Source: Oscheius sp. JU75
Taxonomy: Eukaryota; Nematoda; Chromadorea; Rhabditida; Rhabditidae
Direction: 5' to 3'
Length of the DNA stretch: 64,000 nucleotides
Assembly: GCA_037178855.1 (NCBI GenBank)
Contig: JASJZC010000002.1
Coordinates: forward strand, 7,576,501 to 7,640,500
The stretch's first letter is position 1. The number at the start of each line of letters is the position of its first letter. The notes beneath the pieces were generated by a model. That model had not been told where the DNA came from. It was given only the letters and a program-made list of their open reading frames with translations, and did not search any database. The position numbers and the translations under genes are program-made. Below are positions 9,714 through 22,000 of this stretch, in pieces.

Positions 9714-10171
9714 ATGTCTCTCATCTATCGTCCCAACCTCTTCGAAACCCTGTTTCGCGACATGGAGCGCCTCGAAAGGGGCATTGCTCCCTATTGGCTC
9801 AACTCCGGCGACAATCTTCAGCTGGGAGAGACTTCTCAAGAGGTCGTCAACGATGACAACAAGTTCGGAGTCGCTCTTGATGTCTCTCAGTTCAAGCCAG
9901 AAGAACTCAAGGTCAATCTGGATGGCAGAGTTCTGACCATTGAGGCCAGCCATGAGAGAAAGGATCAGGACAACTACATGAAGAGGTAACAAATACTGAT
10001 TTTTCGACAGTAACCAAGGAATTTAGATCGTTCGTTCGCAAGTGGACCCTTCCCGAGGACGTCGATCTCCAGGCTGTTCGCTCCAACCTCAGTGATAAGG
10101 GTCAGCTGACCATCGAGGCTCCGAAGAACTCGGCCAATGGCGGACGAAACATTCCCATCCAGTTCAAATAA
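9714..10171 (+). CDS. Small heat-shock protein A, copy 2
   Basis: Mirror copy of the gene at 5216-5673. Exons are 9714-9985 and 10027-10171 with a 41 nt intron. The 138-residue product has the alpha-crystallin domain ([34 protein letters not shown]) and C-terminal IPI motif. An AATAAA signal lies at 10209-10214. Coding sequence looks identical to copy 1, so the two loci should make the same protein. Confidence 0.95.
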
Positions 10172-10342
10172 TCCATTTTTGAACACTTTATGTTTGTAAT
10201 TGGTTGTAAATAAATGTAATAATCTCGAAATCCTTGTCTTGGGGGACAGGCACCGCGAGAGTTCATAGGGACTACAACTTAAAAAAAAAACTAAATAGAG
10301 TATGCCTTCTTCCAGTGGATAAGGCCTACCAAAAATTAGGAT

Positions 10343-11619
10343 CCATACGACCAATTAGTGATAAGGGTCGCTGTTGACGTGTTTTGCCTTCTTATTGTTC
10401 GATACGAAGGTAATGGCCAAACAAAATCAAAAGTTAGCCTACTTAAAACTGCTAATTTCTAGCACGATAAATCGGATGGGAGTACTTAAAAAATCGTAAA
10501 AACTTGTAGTTTCGACGGTAGAAATGGAGACAGACTTCTGACTACTAGGGTAGATCGCTGCATCTTTGGACTTTGTACTACAAAGTTGTAAATCAAGTGC
10601 GACAACTTTGCAGACCATTATTAAGCAATTGAATCCAGTTTTAAACGTGTAAACATGTCTGAAGTTTAACAAGAAGTACCTCTTACTACTCTTACTCATT
10701 CTAAAGTAGCCAAAGTTTACCGATTATACTATTTGTCCAGGCTTCTTTTCCCGAACATGAATCACAGTTTGGCTGACACAAAAGCGCGCTCTTTTCACTG
10801 AAACCCAATCAGCTGGCGCTGGTCTGCTGCGCGCGCAACTGTGTCACACTAATCTAGCTGGCCAAATCCTTTTCTAATGACGAATTTTCTGCCCCCCTGA
10901 AAATTTCGTCATTGTATCTATATTTTCCCGTTTCCGAGATGAGTCATGTTTGTTCGAGCCCTGGCCTTTTAGTGAGAGGGAGCGCGTGTGCGCGATGCCA
11001 CGCCCCCGAATTCGTCCTGACCACATCGGTCCGTCATCCCTGCCTCGATTTACTGATTCCCACTTAGTATTTTACAAAAATTTCTATTTAAAAATTTCCA
11101 ATAAACTGAAATAAGTTTTAAGAAGATCGTTTAGCGCAACTTTGTCTTTTGAATTTCGAAGGTTACTTAAGGACGTAATTGTTTATGTTTATGCACAGCA
11201 TCGATTTCTAAGTCCATCCGAAGTAGAATTTTTTCTTAAACTACGCGTGTTTCAGTGTGTAGCGAGTGTAAAAATCTATTGTTCGCATTTGGCAACAGGC
11301 CAGCAGCCCGACCCCCCACCTGTACACAGTTCACGTGACGTTATCACTCCCATCTCATAATTCAAAACAAATACCAAAAAGATCGAACATTTAAATACTC
11401 GAGCCTTGAAGAAAACTTCCTCATTCAGTTGTAAACCATCTTTTTATTCAGTTGCCGTCACATGTGTCTCTTTCGCTCGGACAGCCTTCTTTTGTTATTC
11501 GAAGATAGGATAGGCAACTCATTTGTTGAAGATAAACATTAGTGTCACAAGATGACAATTTTCTCTCCAGTACTCTCAGTTTTCCCATAAAAATAAGCTT
11601 CAGACTCAACCGAAATGCT
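10343..11619. other. Intergenic, no gene seen
   Basis: Between the heat-shock block and IPPK. It holds one degenerate hairpin-family repeat (10573-10618) and a GC-rich patch with alternating GCGC (about 10785-10850). The acceptor-like CTTCAG just before the IPPK start may be a trans-splice site. Confidence 0.6.
10573..10618. repeat. Hairpin (MITE-like) family, copy
   Basis: Palindrome with arms TACAAAGTTGTA and GACAACTTTGCAGA. Same family as the copies at 34730, 35336, 37934, 47399 and 50152. Confidence 0.6.
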
Positions 11620-14600
11620 ATGAGCGGTCATCCGCGGGTCGATCCACGCGAGTACCGCGCCTTCTGCTTCAGAGGCGCCGGAAGGGCTAATTTCGTAATC
11701 TCTGCCGAAAGGAAATCGGATGGTGTCAGGTAAATATGATTTGCTTTTAACTTTTTTCAAGGTTCATGCATTTGAACTAGGTTTTCGTGATTATGTCCGT
11801 AACCTCAAACAGATCAAGTCTTGTCAAGGGATTAGGTTTGCAATACAGTTGGGAACATGAACTTAGTTTCAGTTTCGGTAGTCCTATAGGTCGGACACAG
11901 ATTGGGCAAGTTCCCTAGAGAAGTAAGTACAGATTAAGATAGCATATCAGGTTAAAATGATAGAGTGTCACTATTGAACACTGACAACGTTTAAAATGAA
12001 AAATGATGACAAAGATTGGTCACTAGAGAGCGGTTGGATGAAAGAGCCAGATGAACAAAGTAGAGCTTCTTTGTAAACAGGATAAGTGACAGGTGTATCT
12101 GACAGCGGTTTGGTCACTTTGTCTGTCCGTAGACTGGAACGACTCATGTCCTGTCAGGATAGGGACTAATCTGTTCAGACTTGGACGTTCACAACTACTG
12201 TTCAGAAACTACTGACCCTTAGCTCCTTACATTCCTCGTTGGACTGTGAACTAACTTTTTTTTCTGACATATGGTTGACAGAGACAGAGTCATGAAGACA
12301 GGCTGACGTGAGAAGGATAAGAAGAGACCAGCTCCAAAAGGATGCAATGATTAACTGAGACAGTATGAGGTGGACAGACTTGCAAGGCGAGCAAGTGATA
12401 AGCAGAAGACTGTGTGGACAGAATTGTACGGAATAGGAAGGGAAGGAAACAGTGTGGCAAATGTAAAATAACTATGATTTGAAACTTTCCAATAAATCTT
12501 TTTTCAGAATAGTCTGGAGACTGTCTAAGGCCCGCAAAAAGCAAACGGTGACTTATCGACCTACAAGTGTTCTCGTAAACAAGTTCGTATTTTTTCTTTT
12601 GCTTCTTTTGACTCTCAAAAAAACAACAAAAATATTCTCTCCGCTTCAGGTACATGGAAGATGTCATCTCGAACTTTGTCAGTGAAAACTACATGGTCGA
12701 TCCGAAGGTCGTCGAGTTCAAACTGGACGACTTGCATCATCTGGCTAAGGTAGACTAGCTGTTTATCTATTTTTGAAAGAACCTTTAGATCCCCTCCTTG
12801 GAACCGAACCACTTTATCGAAAAGTTCGAAGACCTGTACCTGATGAGGTCCGAAAAATCTTTTCTCTTTCTCCACCTGGTTCCACATGATGTTCACGTCA
12901 TTCCGGCACTGGAAATGCTTGACGCTACTCAGATTCCTCACAGTTTGAATTATTCTTCGACAATTACGGTAAGCTAAAATTTGATATTTTTACATTTCAT
13001 TCTCTAGGTGGAAATCAAGCCAAAGCAGGGATTCTACCAGATTCAAAACGGAGTAGACATTGGGTATTGCAACAACTGTGTCCTTCAGGTAACTTTGAAG
13101 CGAGCTTACATGTACCGCGCGAAAAAACTGTCTTTGCCTTCATGGCTCAGTCGGTCAGCTCTCCGACTACAAAACAAATGGTGTCTAGTTCGATTTCCAA
13201 GGTGGAAACACCTTAAGCATCACCATTTTCCTTATTCCATAAAATCCCTTTCAGCTAGAGAAATGCTCCTCATCCTACTTCCAAGATATGTACGACTTCT
13301 GTCCGATTGACCTATACTCGGGAGACAAGGAGCGAACTGACAATGCTTTGAGAAATCTTCTTAAAAATCCGCACAGGAATCTGAGAGTCTTCCTGGATGG
13401 TAACTTGGTAAGAGTTGATTTTTTATTGTTCTTCCACCCATTACGTGGCTCTAACTGCCGTGCTTGTCAAAGAAATAGGAAGCAATCTGTTTATGAGAGC
13501 TCTGGGCAAAAACACGATCATTGTTCGAAGTGGGCGGGGGAATGGGGGAAGCTTACTGAAGGCATAAACATTTTAAAATCTGACAGTAAATTTCAATGTA
13601 TACTTTTAGATCCACGCAAATGAAGCTCTCTGTGACTACCAAGATCTGGACAAGGTGCTCTCCACCGGGAAATCCAACACGGAGGATCTCATCACTGCTG
13701 TAGGTGCTATTCATAGCAGTTGAAAGAATACTTTTCAGCTGAGCTTTGTTCTTACTGGCTCCACTTCTGAGAACTTCCGCATCCATAATGAGTCGGTCCT
13801 GCACCAAATCCTCAGAGCTCAGATGATTGACCAGATTGGCATTGTTCAAGCTTACAAATTGTTCAAGACTCTACCTCATCATGTTCAGGTAACTACATAA
13901 TATACAGAAACAGAGAGACAGACAGATAGAGTGGGGAGACAGAAAAACCCAAATCGGAAACTAATACTAGTAAGTTTTTAAGGTCGAGATCTCCGACAAG
14001 AATCGTCTACCTGTGAGTAGTCTAGACGTACTCGAGAAGAATGACAACAGATCCTTGATCGAACAATATCTCCTCGCTGCGACCATGAAGGATTGCTCCG
14101 TATCAGCTATACTTTTTTCTATAATAATCCCCCTGTTCAGATTATGGTTTCGCTTCAAAGATGTCCAGCCAACTTTTTGCATAATGACGATTTTCCCTGC
14201 ATTCAAGTGCCCTCAGGTGGGAATGCTAATCTTTTAATGTTTCGTCTGAGATTAGGTCTATTTATACAACTCGCGGCAGATTAACTTTTTGTGATAATCT
14301 CCGGCTTTGAGTTGGGGATTATGGCTTGCAAAGAATTGTAGGGAAGTGTCAGGTCGTTGATTTTGACCGGAAGCAATACTATGCGCTTGTTTGAACCCAA
14401 CCTTTAAAAAGTGTCGACATACGAGATGTCCCTGTCTCTCTGTGTCTGTTTTGCTGTCTCTCCGTCTTTCTGTATCTTCTGTCGTAGTGTGATTTTTTTT
14501 CAGGAGCCACCTTCGCCTACTCGATAAAAATCGTCGACTTGGATCCGAAGACACCAAAGAATCTGATCAACGGCTATCAACGTTACATGGCCGGCGTGAA

Positions 14601-14664
14601 GATTATCCGCATCGATCCGGACAGGCTGCCTATTACGAAATGCTGTCCACCCGACCATTCTTAG
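11620..14664 (+). CDS. IPPK: Inositol-pentakisphosphate 2-kinase
   Basis: Phosphorylates Ins(1,3,4,5,6)P5 at position 2 to make InsP6 (phytate). Exons in order: MSGHPRVDPREYRAFCFRGA with GRANFVI, the N-lobe glycine-rich segment; RIVWRLSKARKKQTVTYRP (12509 on); RYMEDVISNFVSENYM; then the family signature VEIKPKQGFYQ (13011 on). Next come a cysteine-containing exon (CSSSYFQDMYDFCPIDLYSG), IHANEALCDYQDLDKVLSTG, and the C-lobe pieces LLAATMKDCSIMVSLQR and FAYSIKIVDLDPKTPKNLIN, ending at TAG 14664. Introns vary from short to about 780 bp (intron 1). A CTTCAG acceptor 12 bp upstream of the start suggests SL trans-splicing. The start was chosen because the family begins just before the YR-x-GRANxVI segment; an in-frame ATG at 11542 is less likely. 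Confidence 0.88.
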
Positions 14665-16225
14665 CCCTCAACCAAAGAACCTGTGATCCCAGAAAGCAGT
14701 TAGAGCTTTACAAGTTGCACTTATATTCCCGGTCTTTGTATATATATAACTTTCTTCCCGGTTACAGGTCACCATACGCTCACTTCTTGCACAAATTCCT
14801 TCCCAGACGAAAATATCCCACTATTCCGTGTGCCTTCTATTCCGCATAAAGAATACATTTTAACTAAGGGTTTTGTTTCAGAAACAGTTCGTTTCGCGAT
14901 ATGAATGTCTCGAGAGATCCACGTGGAATTTGAACAAGTGAGAGAGACAGAGAAATAGAGAGACTAAGAGACAGGACCACACAGAGATACAGAGAGAAAG
15001 AGTGCATGGAGATAGAAAGATAGAGAGACGTGGAGACAGTGAGAGTGAGGGTTTTCCAGTGTGTGAGAGAAACAGCGAACCAAAAGTATTGGCGTTGCTC
15101 CTCTTTTTCTTCCAAAAATTGTTGATCACATTGACATAACAAGAAACTCCTCGATCAGACCATCCATTTCCAACTCTTTGTCGCTGTTCTCCCCCACGTG
15201 CGCTTGCCCTCCTCCGCCTCTGGTTGCTGTTTGTTCGCAGTAAAAATTACGTCATCGGAGCTCCACGTGACGGTACATTCTTCTCGCAGCGTGGCTTCAT
15301 TCTCTGCAGATAACACCAGACGGCCTTGGTTTTTTGACCACGCGGCTCTTGTTTCCTTTTCTAGCATTTTTTTCCAAAGACTTCTCCTGAGCCGTTAACT
15401 ACACTGTTACACAAAGGTCGGTGACTGGAACACGCGACCGCGTGGATTCCTCAAAGCCTGATCTTTTGAGCCAGTCCACGTAACTGTTGCCTCCCCGTCC
15501 TCGAGCTAACTTCATGTGTTCAAACGACAGAGAGATCAACCTATCTACTACCAAATGATAAGAGCATAGATAAGCGGGAAAGCTCGTTTGTGGCCGGTGA
15601 CGTACAATGTACAAGACCCACTCGCGTGGCTGGTTTCAGTGAAGGGGATTGCCGCTTCCTTTTGCCTTTATTTAATTTGGGGGTTTACATAGAAAAGATC
15701 CAAAGTTTGTCGTCGAAACAAGGGAAAATTTCAAATTTAGTAGTTTGAATTCGTGTACATTTTTCAACGCTATATTTGTTCGCCAATTCAAACATGCCCT
15801 TTTATTCTCCAAAGCTCTGATTTTGCCTATTCTTCTTCTATTTTCTCTTTTTTTCTACCCAAACTTTGTTTGAAACAAAACTGCCCAGACACTTTGTCTG
15901 GTCACCATTGAACCCCTCCTTATTCAAAATCCGTCCTACTCAGCCTTTTTCTTTGACCCTCTTTCAAAAATCTCGTCTTTTCTAGTCTTCTGCACGAATC
16001 CTCTTTCTCTACGATGAGCTATGAGGAGCAAAATACATTCGTTCGCTCAACTCTCCCAGGTCAGGGTGTTTTTCGATCTAGAAACGAGTGTCTCCGTGTG
16101 TGGATCGATAATCTCGCGTTCTGGGTCATTTTTTTCTTTCTCTTTCTTTGAAAAATCTTCTACTTTTTCAGTTTCCAAGAAGAGTTTTCTTGAAGGCACG
16201 TAAGAGTGAAGCTGTCGAGCAGCGC
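14665..16225. other. Intergenic, no gene seen
   Basis: Contains a GAGACAGA-type purine tract (about 14935-15050) and T-rich DNA (15640-15990). Small open frames on both strands show no recognisable domain. An ATG at 16014 could be an upstream non-coding or alternative first exon of NADK2, but joining it to the next exon gives an early stop. Confidence 0.5.
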
Positions 16226-18853
16226 ATGCGACTGCCGCCCTGGATTTCGGCCGCACTGTACCGGATTCCATCTTCAGCCTGTTCCAGCGGTCCCACAGTC
16301 TCTTCGGCAATGGAAATGGAGGTAAGCGATCATTTTTCACTAGGACTACCTTCAAATTGGTTGTCTGATTGGCTTGTTCGTAATATTTCGTCATCTTCTC
16401 TCTGCAAATCAGCAAATTTCATCATTTTCTTCCAAAACGATGTGTGACCTCCAAATTGTTATCAATAGCGAATTGTTTACGCCGAATGGGGCCAAAATAC
16501 CCATGTCTACCCACCCTGACGACAATTTTCAGAAGGCCGCTTTCAATCCGAAGAAAATCCTCATTTTGAGCAAGGTGACGCGCTATGAGTTCGAGCACAA
16601 GACGAATCTCGGCGTTAAAGAGAGTCAACTCGAGGAAATAGTCAGTTTTTTTTTCACTCACAATGCTAAATATCCATTTAAGCTCCGACGCCGTGGATCC
16701 GACTTCAGCAGGCTGAAGAGCAAGCATGAACAGCATCACGACTTTGTCAGAGCCATCGAAAATGAACTCAAGTAAGTTTTTTATCGTTTTCCTAACTAAG
16801 AGCGGGTTTTAGTCGTGCCGGGATCCAGACCCGAGTCGTGCAGAGGATGGACTACAACGATGCCATGGTCCGCTGGGCGGACTGCATCGTCAGCGCTGGA
16901 GGCGACGGAACCTTCCTCTTGGCCGCCTCACGGGTCCGCGATTGCAACAAGCCCGTCATTGGCATCAATACGGATCCTTCTGTGAGTTTTACTAGCTTAT
17001 TTTTCTTTTCAAAGAGCTATCCAAAGACATAAAGAGACTTCTTTTGCGATCCGCTTATGATCAGTAAAATTGACGGTACTAGTCAGCCTTTAGGGCCCCA
17101 CTAGTAGGACCTCTGGGGTCCCATATTTTTTTCTTATTCTAAAGTCTTCCGAAATCGACTGGATTATAACGGCTCAAATTTATCTCTAAACATTTTTAGG
17201 CCTTCCCAATGAGAAAAAGTTGTGATAGAGAATCTGCTGTAGCGACACTAAGCCCCAGGAAATACTTTTCGCTTTTGAGTGAATCAATGTGTGTTCTGTC
17301 AAAAACACACTTGGTCAGATGAAGTATAAGAAATTTAATAAATGTATAAAATGTGTTTTGAGATCAGCCGATTCCGGCAGAAATGGTAAGGTATAAATAT
17401 AATTTTCCCTTCAATTTTTACGGAGACAGTTTTACTCAATAAACACTAACAAATAACTCCACAAATCATTTAAAGACAGAACCCAAAAATCTAGCAAATA
17501 AAACATCAACAAATCAGAATTTTCGAAAATCCTGAATTCACATAAAACAATAATTTTGAATTTCCGCTCGACAATAAGTTCAAAATTTGTCCACGAAAAG
17601 GGTATTTTCTGAATTTTTTTTCCTGAAGAAGGGGGAAATAAATCTCATTGAAATCATCTTTCAGGGCTCGGAAGGCTACATGTGTCTGATGCGGAAATGC
17701 TCCAAGGACCACATCCGTCCCGCCTTCGACCGTCTTTTCAACGGGGATTTCGAGTAATTTTACCCATTTTTCACCCATTTAATCTTCTCTAGATGGCTCT
17801 ATCGCCAACGAATCCGAATCTCGCTGACTGGGGACGAGTCGCTCCCGGACGCGATCGAGCTCCATGACCAGCAGATGAACAGGAAGCCGTCAATTTCTCG
17901 CTGGAGCGACAATCCGAGAGAGCCGGGCGACGTCAGCCCACAGTACGAGCCCCCTCCGACCAAGAGAATCCTGAGGAACGGATCTGGAGAGCGCGTGGCC
18001 ATCGATTTACCAGTCTTGGCGCTGAATGAGGTCTTTATTGGCGAGTCCCTCTCCTCCCGTGTCTCTTACTATGAGCTCAAGGTCGACAGCGAGAAGACGG
18101 TCAAGCAGAAGAGCAGTGGACTGACTATTTGTACAGGTTTGACTAGTTTTTTCGTAAAAAATATTATGAAGGAACCGGCTCGACGTCTTGGTATTTCAAC
18201 ATCAATAAGTTGACGGACCAATGCGTGGCGGATCTACTGAAAATAGTTCAAGAAAGATGCAAGGTGGAGCTGCCGTCGACGGATAAGGCTGTGATCAGTG
18301 ACGTCTGTACAACATTCAATAGGAAGCTCATTTTTGAGCCCAATAGGCCTCGTGAGTTTCTTACTTGTTGGACGAGGAACAAAAGCGTCGCCCCTGTTGT
18401 TTGGACTGCAAAACATGCCATTATTTTCAGAGTGATCTATTTTTCAAAATTTGAACAAAAAGGGTACCCTTCTTTTATCGAAAAGAAGGTTGCGAAAAAA
18501 AGACTAACTGGTTTCAATTCAGCTCTAAACGACTCATAAAGTTTGTGCAAAGCTTCACTGACATAGGCTACGTGAAAATTACAATTTGCGATTTCCAGAG
18601 ATGGCGTTCTGCGTCCGCGATCCCGTCTTCAACGCCACCTTCTTACCTTCAGCCCCACGCGGATTCGCTGAAAAGATTCGGGTGAAAAGTCGCGGTTATG
18701 ATGCTCATTTAGTAAGCTCTTCTTTCACATTTTTATAATAAAAAGTATATTCAGGTAGTCGATGGCGGTGTCTCGTACCGCTTCAACGACGGTGCTGAGG
18801 CTCTTCTCGAGGTCCGGGAACAGGATGCCCTCAGGACGGTCGTCTTCCGCTGA
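16226..18853 (+). CDS. NADK2: Mitochondrial NAD kinase (NADK2 family)
   Basis: Phosphorylates NAD to NADP in mitochondria. The N-terminal exon (RLPPWISAALYRIPSS) is basic and hydrophobic, consistent with a targeting peptide. Core exons: KKILILSKVTRYEFEHK; WADCIVSAGGDGTFLLAAS, which holds the catalytic GGDGT motif; NKPVIGINTDPS; GSEGYMCLMRKC; and WLYRQRIRISLTGDE. These are followed by LALNEVFIGESLSSRVSYYE, QKSSGLTICTGTGSTSWYFN and VVDGGVSYRFNDGAEALLEV, ending at TGA 18853. Length and order match human NADK2. The start is uncertain: the exon opens at a TTTTTCAG acceptor near 16172, and ATG 16226 is the first in-frame ATG after it. A large intron (about 16982-17664) interrupts between the NTDPS and GSEGY segments. 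Confidence 0.92.
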
Positions 18854-19076
18854 AAACCCATGTATTTCTCTCTCCACTTTGTGATTTCGTCCCTCTCCCG
18901 TTCCTAAAATGTATACCCAACTTGTTATTGTTGTTTGCTTGTGAGAAAAATTATATAAAATTGTGTATTTACAGTCGTTTTGAGCTGCTTTTTAACCGGG
19001 TTGGTAGCCGACTAATACCGTGAAAAGAAGCCGAGAGAAATGAAGGAAAAAGCTGGCAAGAGCCCATCCGGAAGCG

Positions 19077-22000
19077 ATGGAAATGGACGTCCATTTACGA
19101 GCCTTTCAAGAGGAAGAGAATCAGGAGAAGATGAACACCTCTGGGGACATCTTTGAGGTTCGTTTCACAGCTACTTTCCCCTTGAAAATGATTCGGTGGT
19201 TACTCGAAATGTAGAAATGTTTTCTGACCCAGACTTTGTGCATTACTCGGTGAAGATGATTTTTGTTTTTACTTGATAAACAGGCAGTTGACCTAGTTAA
19301 AGGTTTTGTCTCGATTGCATTCGTTAGTTGAAGTCTCTATTTTCAAACTTGGAAATCTTGAAAATTGACAAGAGGCACTGCTTTATCCGAAACTCGTAAA
19401 AGAGCTGTTTTTTTTTTCTAACCGAGCACTTCTAACGACGTATGATCTGTTCAGGACTGGTGGCATGCTGTAAAATTATTCAACCCCGTTCCTGGACAGA
19501 CTATATAGTGCTGCCCGATGAAAGACTATCGCTGAGCATATAAAGTTGTCGACGTTTTTGGACTAATGAGTTAATTATCCAAAATCTAACAGAAAAAACT
19601 AAGACTATAACTTCCAAAAACGTTAGTTAATCATCGAGAATCGTCAATTAATGAGATGTTTTCAGAGCAGCGACCACGAGGCCGGTAGTCTGAGCTCCGT
19701 CGACCTCTTTGCCGATTCGGACGACGATGTAAACGACACCAAACCCATCGGTATTTCCTGTTTTCTGCCGCTTACAACAAGCCAACTATAGGCGACATTC
19801 CCATGGAAATTGACCAGCCAGGCCCCTCGAATCTTCGCTCGGTTTTTGACAGAATCGAACAGGAGCCTGTCCCGGAGGAATTAAACCCGGAAATTGTTGT
19901 AAGTTTGCATCTTTTGCCGCCTATATCGACGCTCAGGATTTCCCCCTGGAGCTCGGAGAACCTCCCGCTAAAATCGGGAACTTTACGAATCGGACGGCCG
20001 AGGAGGAGAGACTGGCCAAGACGATGGCTCGGCTAAGGGCCGAATCAGACAAAGGAGAGAGAAAGTTTGTGAGTTTTTAGCCTTTTATAGTTGAAAAAGT
20101 AAAATGTAGGGCCGATACATGCAGCTGAAAAAAGACAAACTCCGCTATCAGGTCAACGTCATCTCCAGAGTCGACAACGTCGTCTCGAGTATCTTCCAGG
20201 GCATTTCCATATTTGTCAATGGGCATACTGGTCAGTTTTTGTCGTAGTGTTAGAGTTTGACCCAGTGCTTCAAATTTGCCAGCGACATTGGCTACTAAAG
20301 CAGTTACACTAAGTAGAGAGACAGAATTTATCTGTAGGTGTCAGATTCATACCGTAGAAAGTAGCATAAGACTGCAACAGACAGGCTTCGTAACAGGCTA
20401 TCGAGACTCTGTTCAGAACCTAAGTAGTGTAATCTTTTAGTTTAAGCTGGTTAAGTTTAGGCGAGGCATAAGCTTAGGTATTGCCCAAGCACCTTAGGCT
20501 CGCTTTAACCACTTTTCGCTCCAAACCCGGACTTTTCCAGATCCCTCAGCCCTGGAGCTTCGCGAGCTGATCCAAACTCACGGCGGCGACTATCACTGCT
20601 ACATGGAGTACGGGCACACGACCTACACCATAGCCAGTTCCCTCGCTTCTGCCAAAGTCGACAAGACACGCAAGAATGAGATTTTCCTCCTTCCCGGGTG
20701 GATTATTGACTGGTAGATCTCATTTTCCCGCCTAAAAAATTCAAAATTCAGCATTGCCGCCGGCCGACTTCTGCCCATCGACGACTACCGTCTCCTTCTA
20801 GATTCTAGAGAAATAAACGCGCCAATTACAAACTTTTTCGCGAAAGCTGGAGCCGAAAACCCGACCATTCAGCAGCGCGAGAAGGCTCTCGATGCCAGGG
20901 ATCCGAACTTTATACAGGAATTCTATGCCCGGTATCTAATTTCTAGTTTTTTTTGTATGAAAAAATGGGTCATAGGTCCCGCCTGCACCTAATATCGACC
21001 CTGGCCCAGGATATGAAAGATTTCATGACGATGATCAGAGAGACGGGTCATTTCAATAACGAAGAATGGGACAAAGTCAATTTGTCGACTGGAGAAGGAA
21101 TGATAGACGAGCCATTGATCTTCCACATCGATCTGGATTGCTTTTTCGTCTCTGTGGCTCTGAGGGACAGACCGGAGTTGAGGGATAAGCCGGTGGCTAT
21201 CACCCATAGCAGGGTAGGTCTCTTTTACCAGATGTTCTTTGAGAAACCTGAAGAAAATACCTCGTGGACAAAGTGCGAGTACGTAAAAGGTATACACTTT
21301 GAGAAGTTTTGTAACATCGAAGCACGACGATTAAGTCTGGAACTGAACTAGGACATTACAGACGGTGCGAGAGGCAGTGTGTCAATGAAGTGCATCAAAT
21401 CTGGCTGTAACGCCACTGCTACCTTCAAACCAGTAGTCGAATCGCATTCGAATGCGTTGCTTTTTCAATCTTTCTATCGTTTACAAAAATGAACAATTAC
21501 CGAGCGAAAACAGCTGACGCAAAAGATCTAATATGTTAGACAGAGCTCCTACTGTTCAGCCTACAGGCTGCAATAGGTACCAAGTTTAGATGAGTTGGTG
21601 TTCAGCCTGAAACGTTCCAACTAGCATCTGTTGATTTCCGGATTCTGCATCAAGGTGAAGGACGGATTTGCTACTTTTGTTCACAAAATTTTTGAACAAA
21701 AGTTACTGACCCGTGCAGGACACAATGCTACCTGTTATAAAGGCTAACGACGGCTATAGAAACAAACCTAGATGTCAGAACTCTACGCGTGGTATTCCCC
21801 ATTTTTGTGAAATCTTCCAACCTGTGAAGTTTACAATCACGAAAAGTAGCTTGAATTCTGTTCAAATTAGTCAAATGTTTGACTTTCTAGATCTGTGAAT
21901 CGAGTTGAACTGGTCAGCTTTTGTGCTCGATTCGAAGGCGGATCTTGTGGCTGCAATCCAGCCAAACCTCATAGATCCTTATGATTATTATTCGTTGTTT

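Larger units (their letters stand above)
8676..10342 (-). repeat. Inverted repeat arm 2 (heat-shock gene module)
   Basis: Reverse-complement copy of 5045-6712, separated from arm 1 by about 1.96 kb. The outer boundary is precise: homology stops at 10342 immediately after the sequence that in arm 1 forms the acceptor of the orphan exon. The inner boundary falls within the wars-1 penultimate exon. Confidence 0.95.

Noticed and set aside
14878-15142. Leucine/serine-rich membrane-like peptides on the minus strand
   Set aside because: They are translations of the GTCTCT tract, like others at 33490-33690, 43504-43760 and 6112-6294.
15155-15367. 70-codon charged peptide on the minus strand
   Set aside because: No homology, no splice or poly(A) context, and no neighbour supporting a gene.
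16014-16062. Upstream ATG (MSYEEQNTF) as the NADK2 start
   Set aside because: Splicing its exon to the next one gives a frame with an immediate stop.
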